A stretch of 64,000 nucleotides of DNA from Filobasidium wieringae (lineage: Eukaryota > Basidiomycota > Tremellomycetes > Filobasidiales > Filobasidiaceae): the NCBI GenBank assembly GCA_001600055.1, contig BCIV01000017.1:186001-250000 (forward strand), given 5' to 3'. Positions within the stretch are counted from its first letter, which is position 1. Every line of letters starts with the position of its first letter. Positions 47,304 through 57,689 of this stretch are shown piece after piece. The translations under genes were made by a program, and so were the position numbers. The notes under the pieces were generated by a model that was not told the DNA's origin, searched no databases, and saw only the letters and a program-made list of their open reading frames with translations.

Positions 47304-48339
47304 TTAAGCATCTGGTCCTTCGACCCATTCCCAGGTAACATCCATCATCCCAACACTCTCAGCCGCCAAAGCGGTGAACGCAGAGGGACTCAAGTCCAAG
47401 TGCCTCTTATCACAACCGGGACACTCGTCTGCGATCCTGACGGTGACGGAAGCGCCTTGGTCTGTTTCGAAATCCCAAAGATAAGCAAATAGGGAAGGTA
47501 CGACAAGTATGGGAAGAGCACTAACAAGAAACTTTAGCGTATTGTCCACAGATCGGGTTGGTGTTGGGGTTCGCAGTGGCACCTGGCCAGTTATCGTACA
47601 GTTGATAGGAGGCCGCAGCGATCTAAATATCATAGAAGGTCAGTCTGAGTTACACGATTGATACCAGGCTCGACAATAAACTCACCAAATCACTGTCAAC
47701 CAAGGAAGTTCCACAAGCACCGATGGCACTTCCGTCAGTTCCCAAGTTGTAGTAAGTAGCAGACCCAGCGAAGGGTCCATTGCCTTCCGTATCAACGCTA
47801 GTCCAGGTAGAAGCAGAGGAGGTAGCAGCAGGAGCAGCGGAACTGGAAGAGGAAGCAGTGCTGGAGGCAGCAACGACGGAGCTGGAAGCGCGGACGGCAC
47901 TGGAGCTGGTGGAAGTGATGACAGGAGCATTCTGGACGACCAAAGTGCTAGAGCTACCCTGCGAAACCATGAGAGACTCGGCCACGGGAGCACTGGAAGC
48001 GGCAGTAGGGGCCGAAGCGATCGTAGAGGAGACCATCACGGTGGAAGAGGGAACAGCGGTCAAGGTCGAGTTGGCCGAACCGGCAGCACAGCTCTTCCTC
48101 TTCCTGATCTTCATCTTATCCGACCTCCTCCTCCTTCCATGAGACCTCTTCCTCTCTACGTCGGCGGGCTTTCCCTCAGTAGGCTTAAAGGCATTCTCGA
48201 AAGAGGGAGAATGAAAGGGGTTGTAAGGTTGACGGGCAACCACACCGTCAGGGATCCGACGAGGAGTAGCGAGCGCGGTCACAGGCAGAGTGACAGAAAG
48301 AAGAGCAAAGATAGTGGTAATGGTGGCTTGAACGAGCAT
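47304..48339 (-). CDS. Secreted expansin-like protein with C-terminal double-psi beta-barrel (DPBB/RlpA-like)
   Basis: Predicted extracellular or wall protein. The signal peptide is MLVQATITTIFALLSVTLPV (cleavage near ALA). A pro-region has basic clusters (ERKRSHGRRRR, KIRKRKS) that suit Kex2 cutting. A long Ser/Thr/Ala-rich stretch is likely O-glycosylated. The DPBB domain runs FAGSATYYNLGTDGSAIGAC, IAAASYQLYDNWPGATANPN, then VTVRIADECPGCDKRHLDLS and ends VTWEWVEGPDA. The Cys pattern and ECPGC...LDLS match fungal expansin-like/Barwin-like proteins. Catalytic activity is not expected; such proteins bind or loosen polysaccharide. Three exons, stop at 47304. Confidence 0.88.
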
Positions 48340-49051
48340 CGTAAAGGTGTTTGTTTTCTATTGTCTATTTGTGTTTGTTGCGGTTTGATGGGTTGTCGCT
48401 AGGACGTGTGCGTTGCTGTGTTGTCTAGTGTGATATGTGGGTTGTAAAGGAGAGGAAGGGACGATTCGCTCAGCGATATCGTGCAGTACAGAATGAGTCG
48501 AGAACCTGGTATAACGAAAGGGAAGCCTGGCGATTTGTCGATACAGATGAGGCGAGTGGGCGAGTGGAATCAAGACTGGTTGCCTGGTTGGATGAAGTAT
48601 GAGTATTTGTTCACCGCAGACGCGCTTCTCGAAAGCATCCGAAAACCAAAGGAATCAAAAATGCGCACACACAAACAAACAAACACGCTTGACAGTCACT
48701 GCGTTGCTGCGTTGCACCGCTTGATCTGCCTATCTTACTGCGGCGATTGCTATAAAGGGACCGACTACGAACAAGACGCAGCATATCAACCAAGAAGGAT
48801 GGCCATTTCCGGACCGTCAGAATGTAAAGGACGATCGACATATGCCGAGGAGAACGCCCAAGATGGCTGTTTGTTTCTGATCATGAAACTTTGCTTCCGC
48901 TTTCCCCTTTCCGGACGCGCGTTTCGTAATTTGATCAAAATAGGAGAAAGGGCGTGCTCGAAACGATTGACATGATACATTGGTAAGGCCGGTAAGTACG
49001 ATACAGTATTGTTCTCTTTCGGGTCACAAGCCTCCTTCACAACTTCTACAC
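48340..49051. other. Intergenic stretch upstream of the expansin-like gene
   Basis: About 700 bp. The part near the gene start is rich in CACA/CAAACAAA runs on the plus strand. Open frames here (48481-48975 plus, 48611-48841 minus) overlap each other and show no domain. Confidence 0.4.
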
Positions 49052-52000
49052 CTATTGCGCATACTTCTCAATCATGTCCAGATGATCCAAGTGGAATTCT
49101 TCTCCCACAATCGTTTTAAGCGTAAGGAGGAGCTTGTCAAACCGTCTGACTCTGTGTCGTTGGAAAGGCAGATTAGCTTGGCACAATTATTTGACTAGTG
49201 AAAGGACAGCTTACATGGAGAATATACATGTTGTCGAGATGGCGTATTTCAGGTACTCCTCTGTTCACAAAAAAGAGAGTATACTGCTCAGCATCAAATC
49301 TTTTCAGAAAGGTGATTTAACGTTGAAAAGGCACGTACCACTCTCCAATACATCGACTGTAACATGCTTTGGGAGACTCGCATCTTCATCCCATCTTCCA
49401 GACACGACTTCTAACCCGTGACCTCTAGCGTACTATTCCATCCTGAGCCGTGTGAGAAAGATCCAGATGGACAGGAATCGGGAAAGCCACGTACCAAACG
49501 TTCCACTAATGGACCTGGCGTGATCTGAGGTAGAGGGGTTCCGCTTTTCAAAGCCGAAGCGCACATGGCTGTTCAGAAAAAACAGCTTCAGTCTAGCCTA
49601 TGCGGAATGAGGTACTGGATCAAGATGACACTCACATATGACCGCCAATAGGTCACCGATGAATTGGCTGTCTGACAACCTCGTTCTAGACAGTACTGCA
49701 CGACGCCATACGTACGGCATATCACTAGACACATAGTCGATCAACTCCTGCTGCGGTCGTGAATCAAGACCTGTACGGCTCACCTTGAAACGTGATGCAA
49801 CTGGGAAAGTAATCCCACCAGATCGACACAGACGTCCTGTAAAGCTTGATATCTTGCGGCAGGCCAATTTCCCTTCAACGAAACTTCCAATCCGATCGTT
49901 GCATGCTTTGCTCCACATTTCACGAGCTTCCGCTTCATGGCCAAAACTCTGTTCCGAACGTTACATGTCGACGGCTCGGCCTCGACGAAGTGAGGGTCGT
50001 GCATTTCGGAAAGGATGTCGCAAAGTATATTACCGATCTGACTGATGAGGCTTGCGTAGGAAAGTCGGATTTGTCGTTTACCCGAAGAAACAGGCGGCAG
50101 TTGTGCTACGATCATGGCCGCGCTGGTTCCAATGACAACAGTAACAAACCTGCGATGTTGGTATCAATCCAAATGAGTGATATGTCATGATATGGTTAAG
50201 GAGACTTCAAGCTTACCTTCTCCAAGCCGTAGACCATCCATAAGTGACGTCGGTAGCCTGGATCAACGAGGTGTTGATCCAACTGTAACCAACGACCAGT
50301 CCAGCAGATACTGTGAACAGAATTGGGGCCAGAGGCGGTCCTGGGCCCCAATGTACACGGATAGCCATGAGGGGAATGATCGCGACAGCCATGACCGCTC
50401 CTAAACCGTAGCGATTGCCTGTTCCATTTCCAGCCGAGATGTACCACAACACCATACCGAGCAGACAGCCCCAAAAGGTCGCTTGCAACCTCTGAAGGAA
50501 CGCTGCTATGGTATCGCCCGCATTGACAGCCAATGTCAGTTGAGCCATCACAATGACCCAGAGGCCCTGTTATGTAGAGTCAGTCAAGACCAGGACGAGT
50601 GAGAACCTTATAGAAACTTACTCTGTTGTAGTAGAAGAACCTGGAAATGGAAGTTTGTCAATTGCCTGACTCGAGGAGCCTTATACGAATCACCTACCCA
50701 GCGGAGTTTGGGAAGAACGCGGGCATAGAGACAGCGATAGTCAACAGCCCAGCCTTGATGGCGAACAAGAATTCCGTTTTCGTGAGGAAATTCAGTCCGT
50801 AATCAACAAATCGAAGACCGTTCAGGATAGGTGTGTCAAAGGGCATCGTGTCCGGGTCTCTGCGTTTGGCACGACCAAGCAGTGGTTCATGTGGGCCAGT
50901 CGATTCTCGGTCTGAAGCACCATTCATCAGCGTTATATCGCAAGCAAACGACACGTAGACTTACTCGGATCTATATCTTCATCGATATCCGGGCCCCCGT
51001 TATCCTCGCTCTCGATCGATTCTTTTTTCTTGAAGTAACTCATGTTTACACGAATCCTCGGAAACCAGAATCGAGCTTTCCTGCGCTTCCGACTGAGTTC
51101 TTCTTGCTTTCTCATAAGCGCGAGGACAGCTGAGGAGAATTCCATGATATGATAACTAAAGAGCATACCCCAAAACAGCGCTCGATGCCGCAATTGCTTG
51201 TAATCGAAATCTGCTGTAGGCGGATGAGAGGGGTCGAGAAGATGACGGTATGGCTCGATGATCTTGTACCTGTCGTGGTGCTTGAAGGCTTCGATCGCCT
51301 TTTCCAGCTTCAATGCGTCAGCTGCGAGACTTTCTAGTTCGCTATCCGGGGTCGCTTTCACAGCGTTACTACTGAAAAGCGAGAAGACCGCCTTGTACAG
51401 CGATCTGTCTCTGTTGACTGTCCCCAACCAGCCCATTGCAGATTCCATAGCTTTGTTGAGCTCCTCTAACAGAGGACTTGCTGCTTCAGATAACAGTTCT
51501 ATTTCTTGAGTGACATGGTCCACATCGCTGGAAGTAGAAATCAAATTCAACATTCTCTGCAAACACTTCCACATGAATCTAGGACCAGACGTACCCTTCT
51601 CGGCTTCGCTCCATCTCAAGATATTTCGTACTTTCAAAGATACCAACCGGAACCTGATTCTTGCGCAAGAGGTCCAGCATCGAAGTGCTACCGTGCAATT
51701 TGTCCCCAAAGCTGAGCGCTCTCGGAAATGGATGAGGATGAGAATGTGGATTGGAATGAGACGTATGAGTCTGGTTGTGGTTGTGATGCCAATCGAAAGG
51801 TAGATGCATCCGCTTGAGCACCCCATGCGAGGATCGATGATGCGATTTGTCATGTTCATCAGCATGTTCAGATGGCGAATCCATTGGGGTAGTTGAATCA
51901 TGCGTTTCGTCGTCCGCAAGAGGAGATGAGACATGCTTCGAAGATCTTCGGGTCTCGCGAAAGGAAGGTGGACGACTTGATACCGGTGAAGGTGCTTGAC

Positions 52001-54053
52001 TCTCGCTAACATTGAAAGCAGTCGAGTTCAGATGAGTATGCTGGATGGCTCCAGATAGGACATCGAAAAAGAAGCTGATACCTCCACATCGGAGTTGAAT
52101 CGACTGAATCGGCAAGAATAGTTCCTGAAGATCCGCCCCACTGAATCGAGAGAAAGCCAACTCCTTTGTCAGGTAGTGTTCCTGACCTTTGATAGGACCT
52201 AAACCTGCACCGCTTGCCACTAGTTTGCCACGAATTTTGTCTCCCGCGTCTGCCCAAGTCCGAAGTTTAGTCAGCTTGGCCTCCTTCTCCGTGTCTTCAT
52301 GAGAGATGGTTTGTCCCAAGTAGAAGTCCTGGGATTGCGTGTCGGCTGATTCCGATCGTAACCGTTCTGCCTTGGAGGTCTGCACATTCTCGAACATGGC
52401 CTTCAGATCCTGGCAAGCTTCATCGATGGGCTTCAGCACTCCGTTGAGCTTGCCCGTAAAGCTAGATCCAACGCTTTCAGGGAAAATGAAAACAGAGCAG
52501 ACTACAGCGAGTCCGAGCTGGATAGCCATTGGCTACGGAATCATATTATCAGACTCGTAGCATAGGGCGATAGTGTTTCTCAACGCTTACCAACATAAAT
52601 AGCAATCCCCTGAAAATAGAGCAGGTTAGATTCCGTTTATTTCAGCAACCCGACGGACCACTCACGACGTCAGATAGCTATACGGAAATAGATGCATGAT
52701 CGTCAGAGAGACATCCATGAGAACGCATCCCAAAACCAGGGCGAAGGTGAAAGGAGAAGGCTGAGTATGGATCTTCAGCCAAGCCTATGTAAGATCGTTC
52801 TATAAGCCTCAACCAAGCTGGATGTGTATATATTCGATTGACATACGTAGAAAGCCGTCCCAACCCCCAGAAAAGCTGAGCAGATGATCGCCGGTCCAGC
52901 CTCAATATAACTCCCCTCGAAGATGATCCTTCTTGAGTACATGGTCGGGTCCGTCTGTTGCAGATAAGCATATTTCTCTTGATTCGCTTGTAGCCGAGAC
53001 TGAGAGAAATTTCCCGTCCTTGCCCTATTGACACACAGTCCGGCGAGGACCACCCAGGCCCACGCTAAACCGACGTAGAAGAAGAGAAAGAAAATTTGTT
53101 CGATTGCTTGGATAAAACTGTAGAAGCATATGTTAATCAGTTCGATACCCGCCAAGCAAAAGATACAGGGAAGCACTTACGGAAGGTTGGGAGGTGCAAT
53201 GAAAGCGACTGTAGGGTAATACAAAGGCAGGAACGATCAGCAGTCTCTTCCAAGGCGGCCGTAGTGCTGTGAAGTCAACTAACCGATAAGGGCGAAAAAA
53301 GCAGCCTGTCCTAAGACCTCCTCTACAGGGTGAATTAGAAGAAAGACGATTCCGATCCAAGCCTTTTTTGACAAAATGTTCCCCTTAAGCGACCCAGTTC
53401 GAAGTTGAGGATGGCTTGCTTCCACTCACTGCAACTGCACACCTAACAACAGGCTTCATCATCTGCCAATTGGTAACCCTTGGCCAAGTCCATTTGACGT
53501 GCCTGTCTTCTGTTATTCTGCTCCACGCTTGGGCCAGAAACGCATTCGGCCTCGATGGTTGGGAACTGTTCTTTGGCGTTGAAGTTTCTTCAGGTTTAGG
53601 CGGATAAGACGACGTGCTCGATGAAGTGCTTGCCATATGAGATTGAGATTGAGGAAGAATTGTGTGCGATTGCGGTTGTGCCTGCCTCTCAGCTGGTGAA
53701 CCGGTCTCTCTGGCTCGAACGATTTCGCTCGGTTCGTCAGCAGCTATCCCGCTTGGATAGTTCTCGCCATCTTGTCCGGCAAGCTGTAAGGGGATGCTCT
53801 GAGTCACTTGCACTGGTGTCGAATTCAAGCGGACTCGGTTAGGTGATCCCCTGTTTCCATATCGTCGATTGCTCTTGATCTCCAATATCGACGGACTTTC
53901 CGGATGTTCGTTCAAGCCTGGCGAATCCTTCAGAATGCCATGAGCATGGTCAAAGTGCTTGTCGTGATGAGTGGACAAGTTGACAGGGATAGGTGCTGCG
54001 AGTTGTGACTCGACTTTGTCAAGTGCAATTGCTGCATGAGTGTGTTGAGCCAT
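49052..54053 (-). CDS. Large ArAE/FUSC-type membrane transporter (putative ER or plasma-membrane 6TM exporter)
   Basis: Protein of roughly 1100-1200 residues over many exons, like the fungal ArAE-2 / 'ER transporter 6TM N-terminal' family related to aromatic-acid exporters. The N-tail MAQHTHAAIALDKVESQLAA is disordered with Ser/Gln/Pro runs up to RITEDRHVKWTWPRVTNWQM. The first membrane block includes AIEQIFFLFFYVGLAWAWVV, AGPAIICSAFLGVGTAFY and LGLAVVCSVFIFPESVGSSF, where IFPESV is typical. A long charged middle part has His/Ser-rich linkers. The second membrane block includes FLFAIKAGLLTIAVSMPAFF and VMAQLTLAVNAGDTIAAFLQ. The C-terminus is EEFHLDHLDMIEKYAQ. Substrate unknown. Confidence 0.87.
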
Positions 54054-54634
54054 TATGAAAGCGTCTGTCGTCAGCGCGAATGGTACTAATTATATTGAGG
54101 GCTGCTCCATGACGATATTACAGAAACACAGATGGATGCACAACGAATGCTGAGCAAATCGAATGACTTCGAGTAAAGGTCACATCGATTTGAGAAGTCG
54201 ACAGAAATATGCTCGCTATGTTGCCCCGCATCCGGAAGCAAAATGTCACGCACCAAGTCGTCAGCAGTGCGTGGTGATCCTGTATGTCTGTACGTTGCGT
54301 ACGTTGCAAGTTGCCAAGTTGACATGCTGGTTTCCTACTTTAGCTGCTTTCCTATACTTTCGCTACTTCCGTGAGTTTGCGATATGAACCAGGCAGAAAG
54401 CAACGAGAGGGTTGGCACAGTTCATGGGAGCCTGCTCACCTGGACGTCCGGAATGTCTGCGTGCGAATGAAGAGGCCTTACATTTATCAAAAGTTGAAAA
54501 GCACAAATATGAAGTGCTTTCAAAATTCATTGATTTCAATACGGTTGTTTGCTTATACAATTAAACGTTCCGATGTTCCAATACTCCATCTCCATCTCCG
54601 TCAATTAGGCTGGTCGGTCGCTCGGTCGAAGCGT
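54054..54634. other. Intergenic stretch, promoter of the ArAE-type gene
   Basis: About 580 bp. Only short overlapping frames; no recognisable feature. Confidence 0.4.
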
Positions 54635-54874
54635 TTACTGCTCCTCCTGGGGAGTACCGGAAGACTTTCCTCCCTTGTGTCCCTCCTTGACGGGGTCAGG
54701 GCCGTCGGATCCACCTATCAAGCAAATGAAGAGTTATCAAAGAGAGGTTGCGGAAGTCGCAAGTCGTCTTAGACTTACCGAAACCGTGCTCGGAGGAGAC
54801 ACGCTTGTCGGGGGTACCGTCCTTCTTCAATCCATCGTGCTCGGAAGGCTTGTAAGTTTCACCGGTGGAAGACA
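54635..54874 (-). CDS. Very small hydrophilic protein (about 58 aa), HGFG/KGGK type
   Basis: Two exons give MSSTGETYKPSEHDGLKKDG, TPDKRVSSEHGFG, then GSDGPDPVKEGHKGGKSSGT and PQEEQ. The intron (GTAAGT...TAG) lies inside the HGFG-GSDG join. It has no hydrophobic segment and is dominated by Gly, Lys, Asp, Glu and Ser, so it should be disordered, like hydrophilins or small stress-induced fungal proteins with KGG motifs. Good splice sites, a clean ATG with CA-rich leader, and sense codon use all support a real, probably highly expressed gene. No function is assigned. Confidence 0.75.
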
Positions 54875-55049
54875 TTGTTGTAAAGTAGGTTGGTTGGTTT
54901 GGTTTGTGTGTGTGAGAGTAGTTGTGTTGAGAAGAGAACAAGGAATGAAAGTCGAGAGGGAACGAGGCAGTTTCGTCCAGCTTATATACCTGAATTCTGA
55001 GCCCTCGATGGTGAGGACGACCATCAGGTGACCTCATCGCACATCATTG

Positions 55050-55081
55050 TGATATCATCGATGATGCAGATGATATCATCG
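55050..55081. promoter_or_regulatory. Two TGATATCATCG direct repeats 21 bp apart
   Basis: Identical 11-mers at 55050-55060 and 55071-55081, each built around the palindrome TGATATCA, with further CATCG copies on both sides. They lie about 180-205 bp upstream of the small gene's ATG. Confidence 0.5.
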
Positions 55082-55754
55082 CAATCATCGAGTCATGTCA
55101 TTTCCGGAACATCATCGAACGTTGTTTATCGTCCTTTCGCTGCCATTCCTCTGCGCTTGTGGAAGTATCTGTGCATATTCCCCTAGGAATCACAACAAAT
55201 CCGGCAAATCGGGTCCACGAGCTGGAACGACGGACCTGGTAAGTGACATAGTTGCTGCTGTAGATCCTCATCGAGCACCACGCGATCGCTCGATGGGGAG
55301 CTGAGCCTCACGGTCGACCGGGCCCGATACCCGAGCCCGACGCTAGGCTTTGGTTTGTTGTTGTTTACATCCTGAATAGGGGAATGTCATATCTCGTTGT
55401 CTCACAACGGTGGGAATCGATCGCGTCAGCAACAACAAAACCACAACAACAAACGTCCCGATCGATCCCCATGGTTGCGCTAAGCTGATCACCGTGGTCT
55501 TGACGCTGCTGTTGGAGCTCCACGCCGCGCGTGAGTGGCGCGAAAATGGCTCGAAGGATCCGATTCCCGGAATGGGAGCAGCATGTGGAAGATGAAACCC
55601 GATGAAGTTGATTTACCCGAGCGACAGAACAACAACCGAATCTGGTACTCGATTGCCGAGTCGAATCGAGATATCGGGCGCACAAGGCGAACAGTTCGGT
55701 GCATTGGGCGGGACAACGAACGATAAGGGATGGCCGGTCACTGCCAACGTTTCT

Positions 55755-55810
55755 GAATCCCTTCTCCGGAATGGCAGGCCCCGAATCCCTTCTCCGGAAT
55801 GGCAGGCCCC
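55755..55810. repeat. Perfect 28-bp tandem duplication
   Basis: Two adjacent identical 28-bp units, each beginning GAATCCCTTCTCCGGAATGG and ending CAGGCCCC, in otherwise non-coding DNA. Confidence 0.93.
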
Positions 55811-55995
55811 AAAGCACGGGAATACAACGTTGCCAAAGCTGGGAGGAAAGCTGCGACAGACAAAACACATCATCCTGATCGCTCGTGTAAGCAAGTTCAG
55901 ACTCGGGTGATCCAAAGAAAAACACACTACTAGGCATAGATCTTGTCCAGAGCTTCCTTGTAGCTAGCTGCTTGTAAAATGGAAAGTCGACAGCC

Positions 55996-56000
55996 AAAAA
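55996..56000 (-). terminator. RNA polymerase III terminator of tRNA-His
   Basis: On the minus strand five T residues follow the tRNA 3' end after a few bases. Confidence 0.7.
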
Positions 56001-56005
56001 GGATT

Positions 56006-56106
56006 GTCACGCCTGTGAATCGAACACAGATCGCCACGGAACGAAGTTGAAAGGTTAATCTTCCAGATTCCACAACGAGGCGTACTAACCATTATACTAG
56101 CATGAC
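56006..56106 (-). tRNA. tRNA-His(GTG) with an intron of about 30 nt
   Basis: On the minus strand the acceptor GTCATGC pairs with GCGTGAC (one T-G wobble), followed by discriminator A. The D-arm TAGTATAATGGTTAGTAC matches yeast tRNA-His closely. The loop TTGTGG holds anticodon GTG. After the intron the stem closes with CGTGG, leaving a T-T mismatch opposite the middle of CCTCG. The T-arm is CTGTGTTCGATTCACAG. The gene lies head-to-head with HPM1. Confidence 0.85.
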
Positions 56107-56269
56107 TATTGTGTCGCAGAGGCAATGGTTGTTTTGATTAGATATTAATCATTTCATAATAAAGTAAACAATTAAAGTTTCGCATTTCTCGCTGCTTTCC
56201 CAGATGCCTGATGATTTCGGATCACCTCCGAAACACTGTTCTCCAGTTTACCGTAAACCCCCGTTTGTG

Positions 56270-57625
56270 ATGTTCAAGTTCGATTTTTCGATAGTGAATC
56301 CGTCTTGCTGGTCTACTATCAATCAAACGAGACTAATCCGCTGTCTTTATCTGCGAAACTAGGACGACGATGCGGCTTCTGACCATGATGTTCGTATAGT
56401 GTCCACCTCCAGTGCAGATGTTCCATCAGGCTCTCAAGATGGCTCAGGGAGTGCTCCGTATCTTTCGGTTACTGTGGATGAACTTGTAAGTCTGTCGGTC
56501 ATTCCATTTGTTGCTGGCTGATAATGATCTTTCATCCAGGCAGCTCATTTGCCAACCTCGATAACATATTCCCCTTTGCAATTGACTTTCCCCGCTACCA
56601 AAGACGTGACAAGGACCATTCTGCGTAGAGACCTCTACGATGCACGGTTCCAAGTCATGGACCAGTCTGCTGCTGAAGAAGACAAGTCGCAGGCGGATGA
56701 GCAATACGTGGATGCGGAGACCGACTTGATTCCTGGAACATATGAAGGTGGACTCAAGACTTGGGAAGGCGGGGTTGACCTCGTCGAAGTGCTGGAGGAG
56801 TATGATGGCAGGACTGGAAAGCTTCTCGATAGAGTCATAGGGAAGCGGGTTATCGAGGTGAGTTATTCGTCGCTGACAAGATGGAAGAATCGTGTACTAA
56901 GGATCATTTAGGTTGGATGCGGAACCTCACTACCGACCCTTTACCTTCTGAACCGTCTTCTAGATTCTCCAGCTCGGCCGAATGGTCCGACTACAGTCTT
57001 TCACCTACAAGACTTCAACCTCTCTGTTCTACAACTTGTCACCCTGCCTAACCTAATCCTAAGCACTATCCCTACATCAGAGCTGGATCCAGATTCCGAC
57101 GATCTAGACCTCACTCCCGAGGTAGTTTCACGATTCAAAGCTCGTCTGAGAGAGCATCACATCGAGCTAGAGTTCTCATACGGACCATGGACAGGTCTAG
57201 CAGCACATCTAGCAGGCGCGGAGACGAAGCAAGACCTCATCCTGACTGCAGAGACCATCTATCGGGAAGACAGTGTTTCTAGCTTGATCGATGTATTAAA
57301 GAACGGATCAACAAAGCACATGTCTACAAAGCCCGAAATGAACGATCTCAGCGATCTAGACAAGTTGAAATTGGACGGTGATTGGCCAGTGGGCGAGACG
57401 GTCATCCTTGTTGCTGCTAAAGTAGGTTCCGACACCGACTTTGTATGGATAATGAGATCGACTGACGGTTTGTCCAATTAGATCTTGTACTTTGGCGTTG
57501 GAGGAGGCCTGAACGATTTCCTCAATCAAGTCAAGACGAGAGGCGGAGACTCGGAAGACATCAAATCCTGGCCCAAAGGGGTTGGCCGAAAAGTAGTTAG
57601 ATTGTTCTGGCCAGGCTCAAACTAG
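56270..57625 (+). CDS. HPM1: Hpm1/METTL18-type protein-histidine N-methyltransferase
   Basis: SAM-dependent enzyme that in yeast methylates a histidine of ribosomal protein uL3 (Rpl3). The start MFKFDFSI resembles the conserved N-terminus of METTL18 and joins DDDAASDHDVRIVSTSS across an intron. The family core is LIPGTYEGGLKTWEGGVDLV, then RVIEVGCGTSLPTLYLLNRL (SAM motif I, split by an intron). Then come FHLQDFNLSVLQLVTLPNLI, FSYGPWTGLAAHLAG, DLILTAETIYREDSVSSLID and ILVAAKILYFGVGGGLNDFL. It ends RLFWPGSN. All hallmark motifs are present. Convergent with ZUO1, 64 bp between stops. Confidence 0.95.
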
Positions 57626-57689
57626 ACGACTATCATGATCCAACCATATATGCATAATGCAGGTATTCTCATCTACTCTCGACCAACAT

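Larger units (their letters stand above)
54875..56005. other. Long upstream region of the small hydrophilic gene
   Basis: About 1.1 kb. The proximal part is CACACAA-rich on the gene's sense strand (leader). An ATCATCG-rich block lies at 55030-55120 and a 28-bp tandem duplication at 55755-55810. A 210-codon minus-strand frame spans 55365-55997, but its translation looks random. Confidence 0.4.

Noticed and set aside
48481..48975. Plus-strand 164-codon frame
   Set aside because: Overlaps other random frames in a promoter region; Arg/Lys/Cys-rich with no domain.
55095..55304. Plus-strand 69-codon frame with a signal-peptide-like start
   Set aside because: The hydrophobic stretch is short, and it lies in a repeat-rich promoter with no downstream exon that extends it.
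55365..55997. Minus-strand 210-codon frame
   Set aside because: Random-looking composition with many Cys, Arg and Ser, spans a recent 28-bp duplication, no start context or domain. Kept only as a gap remark.
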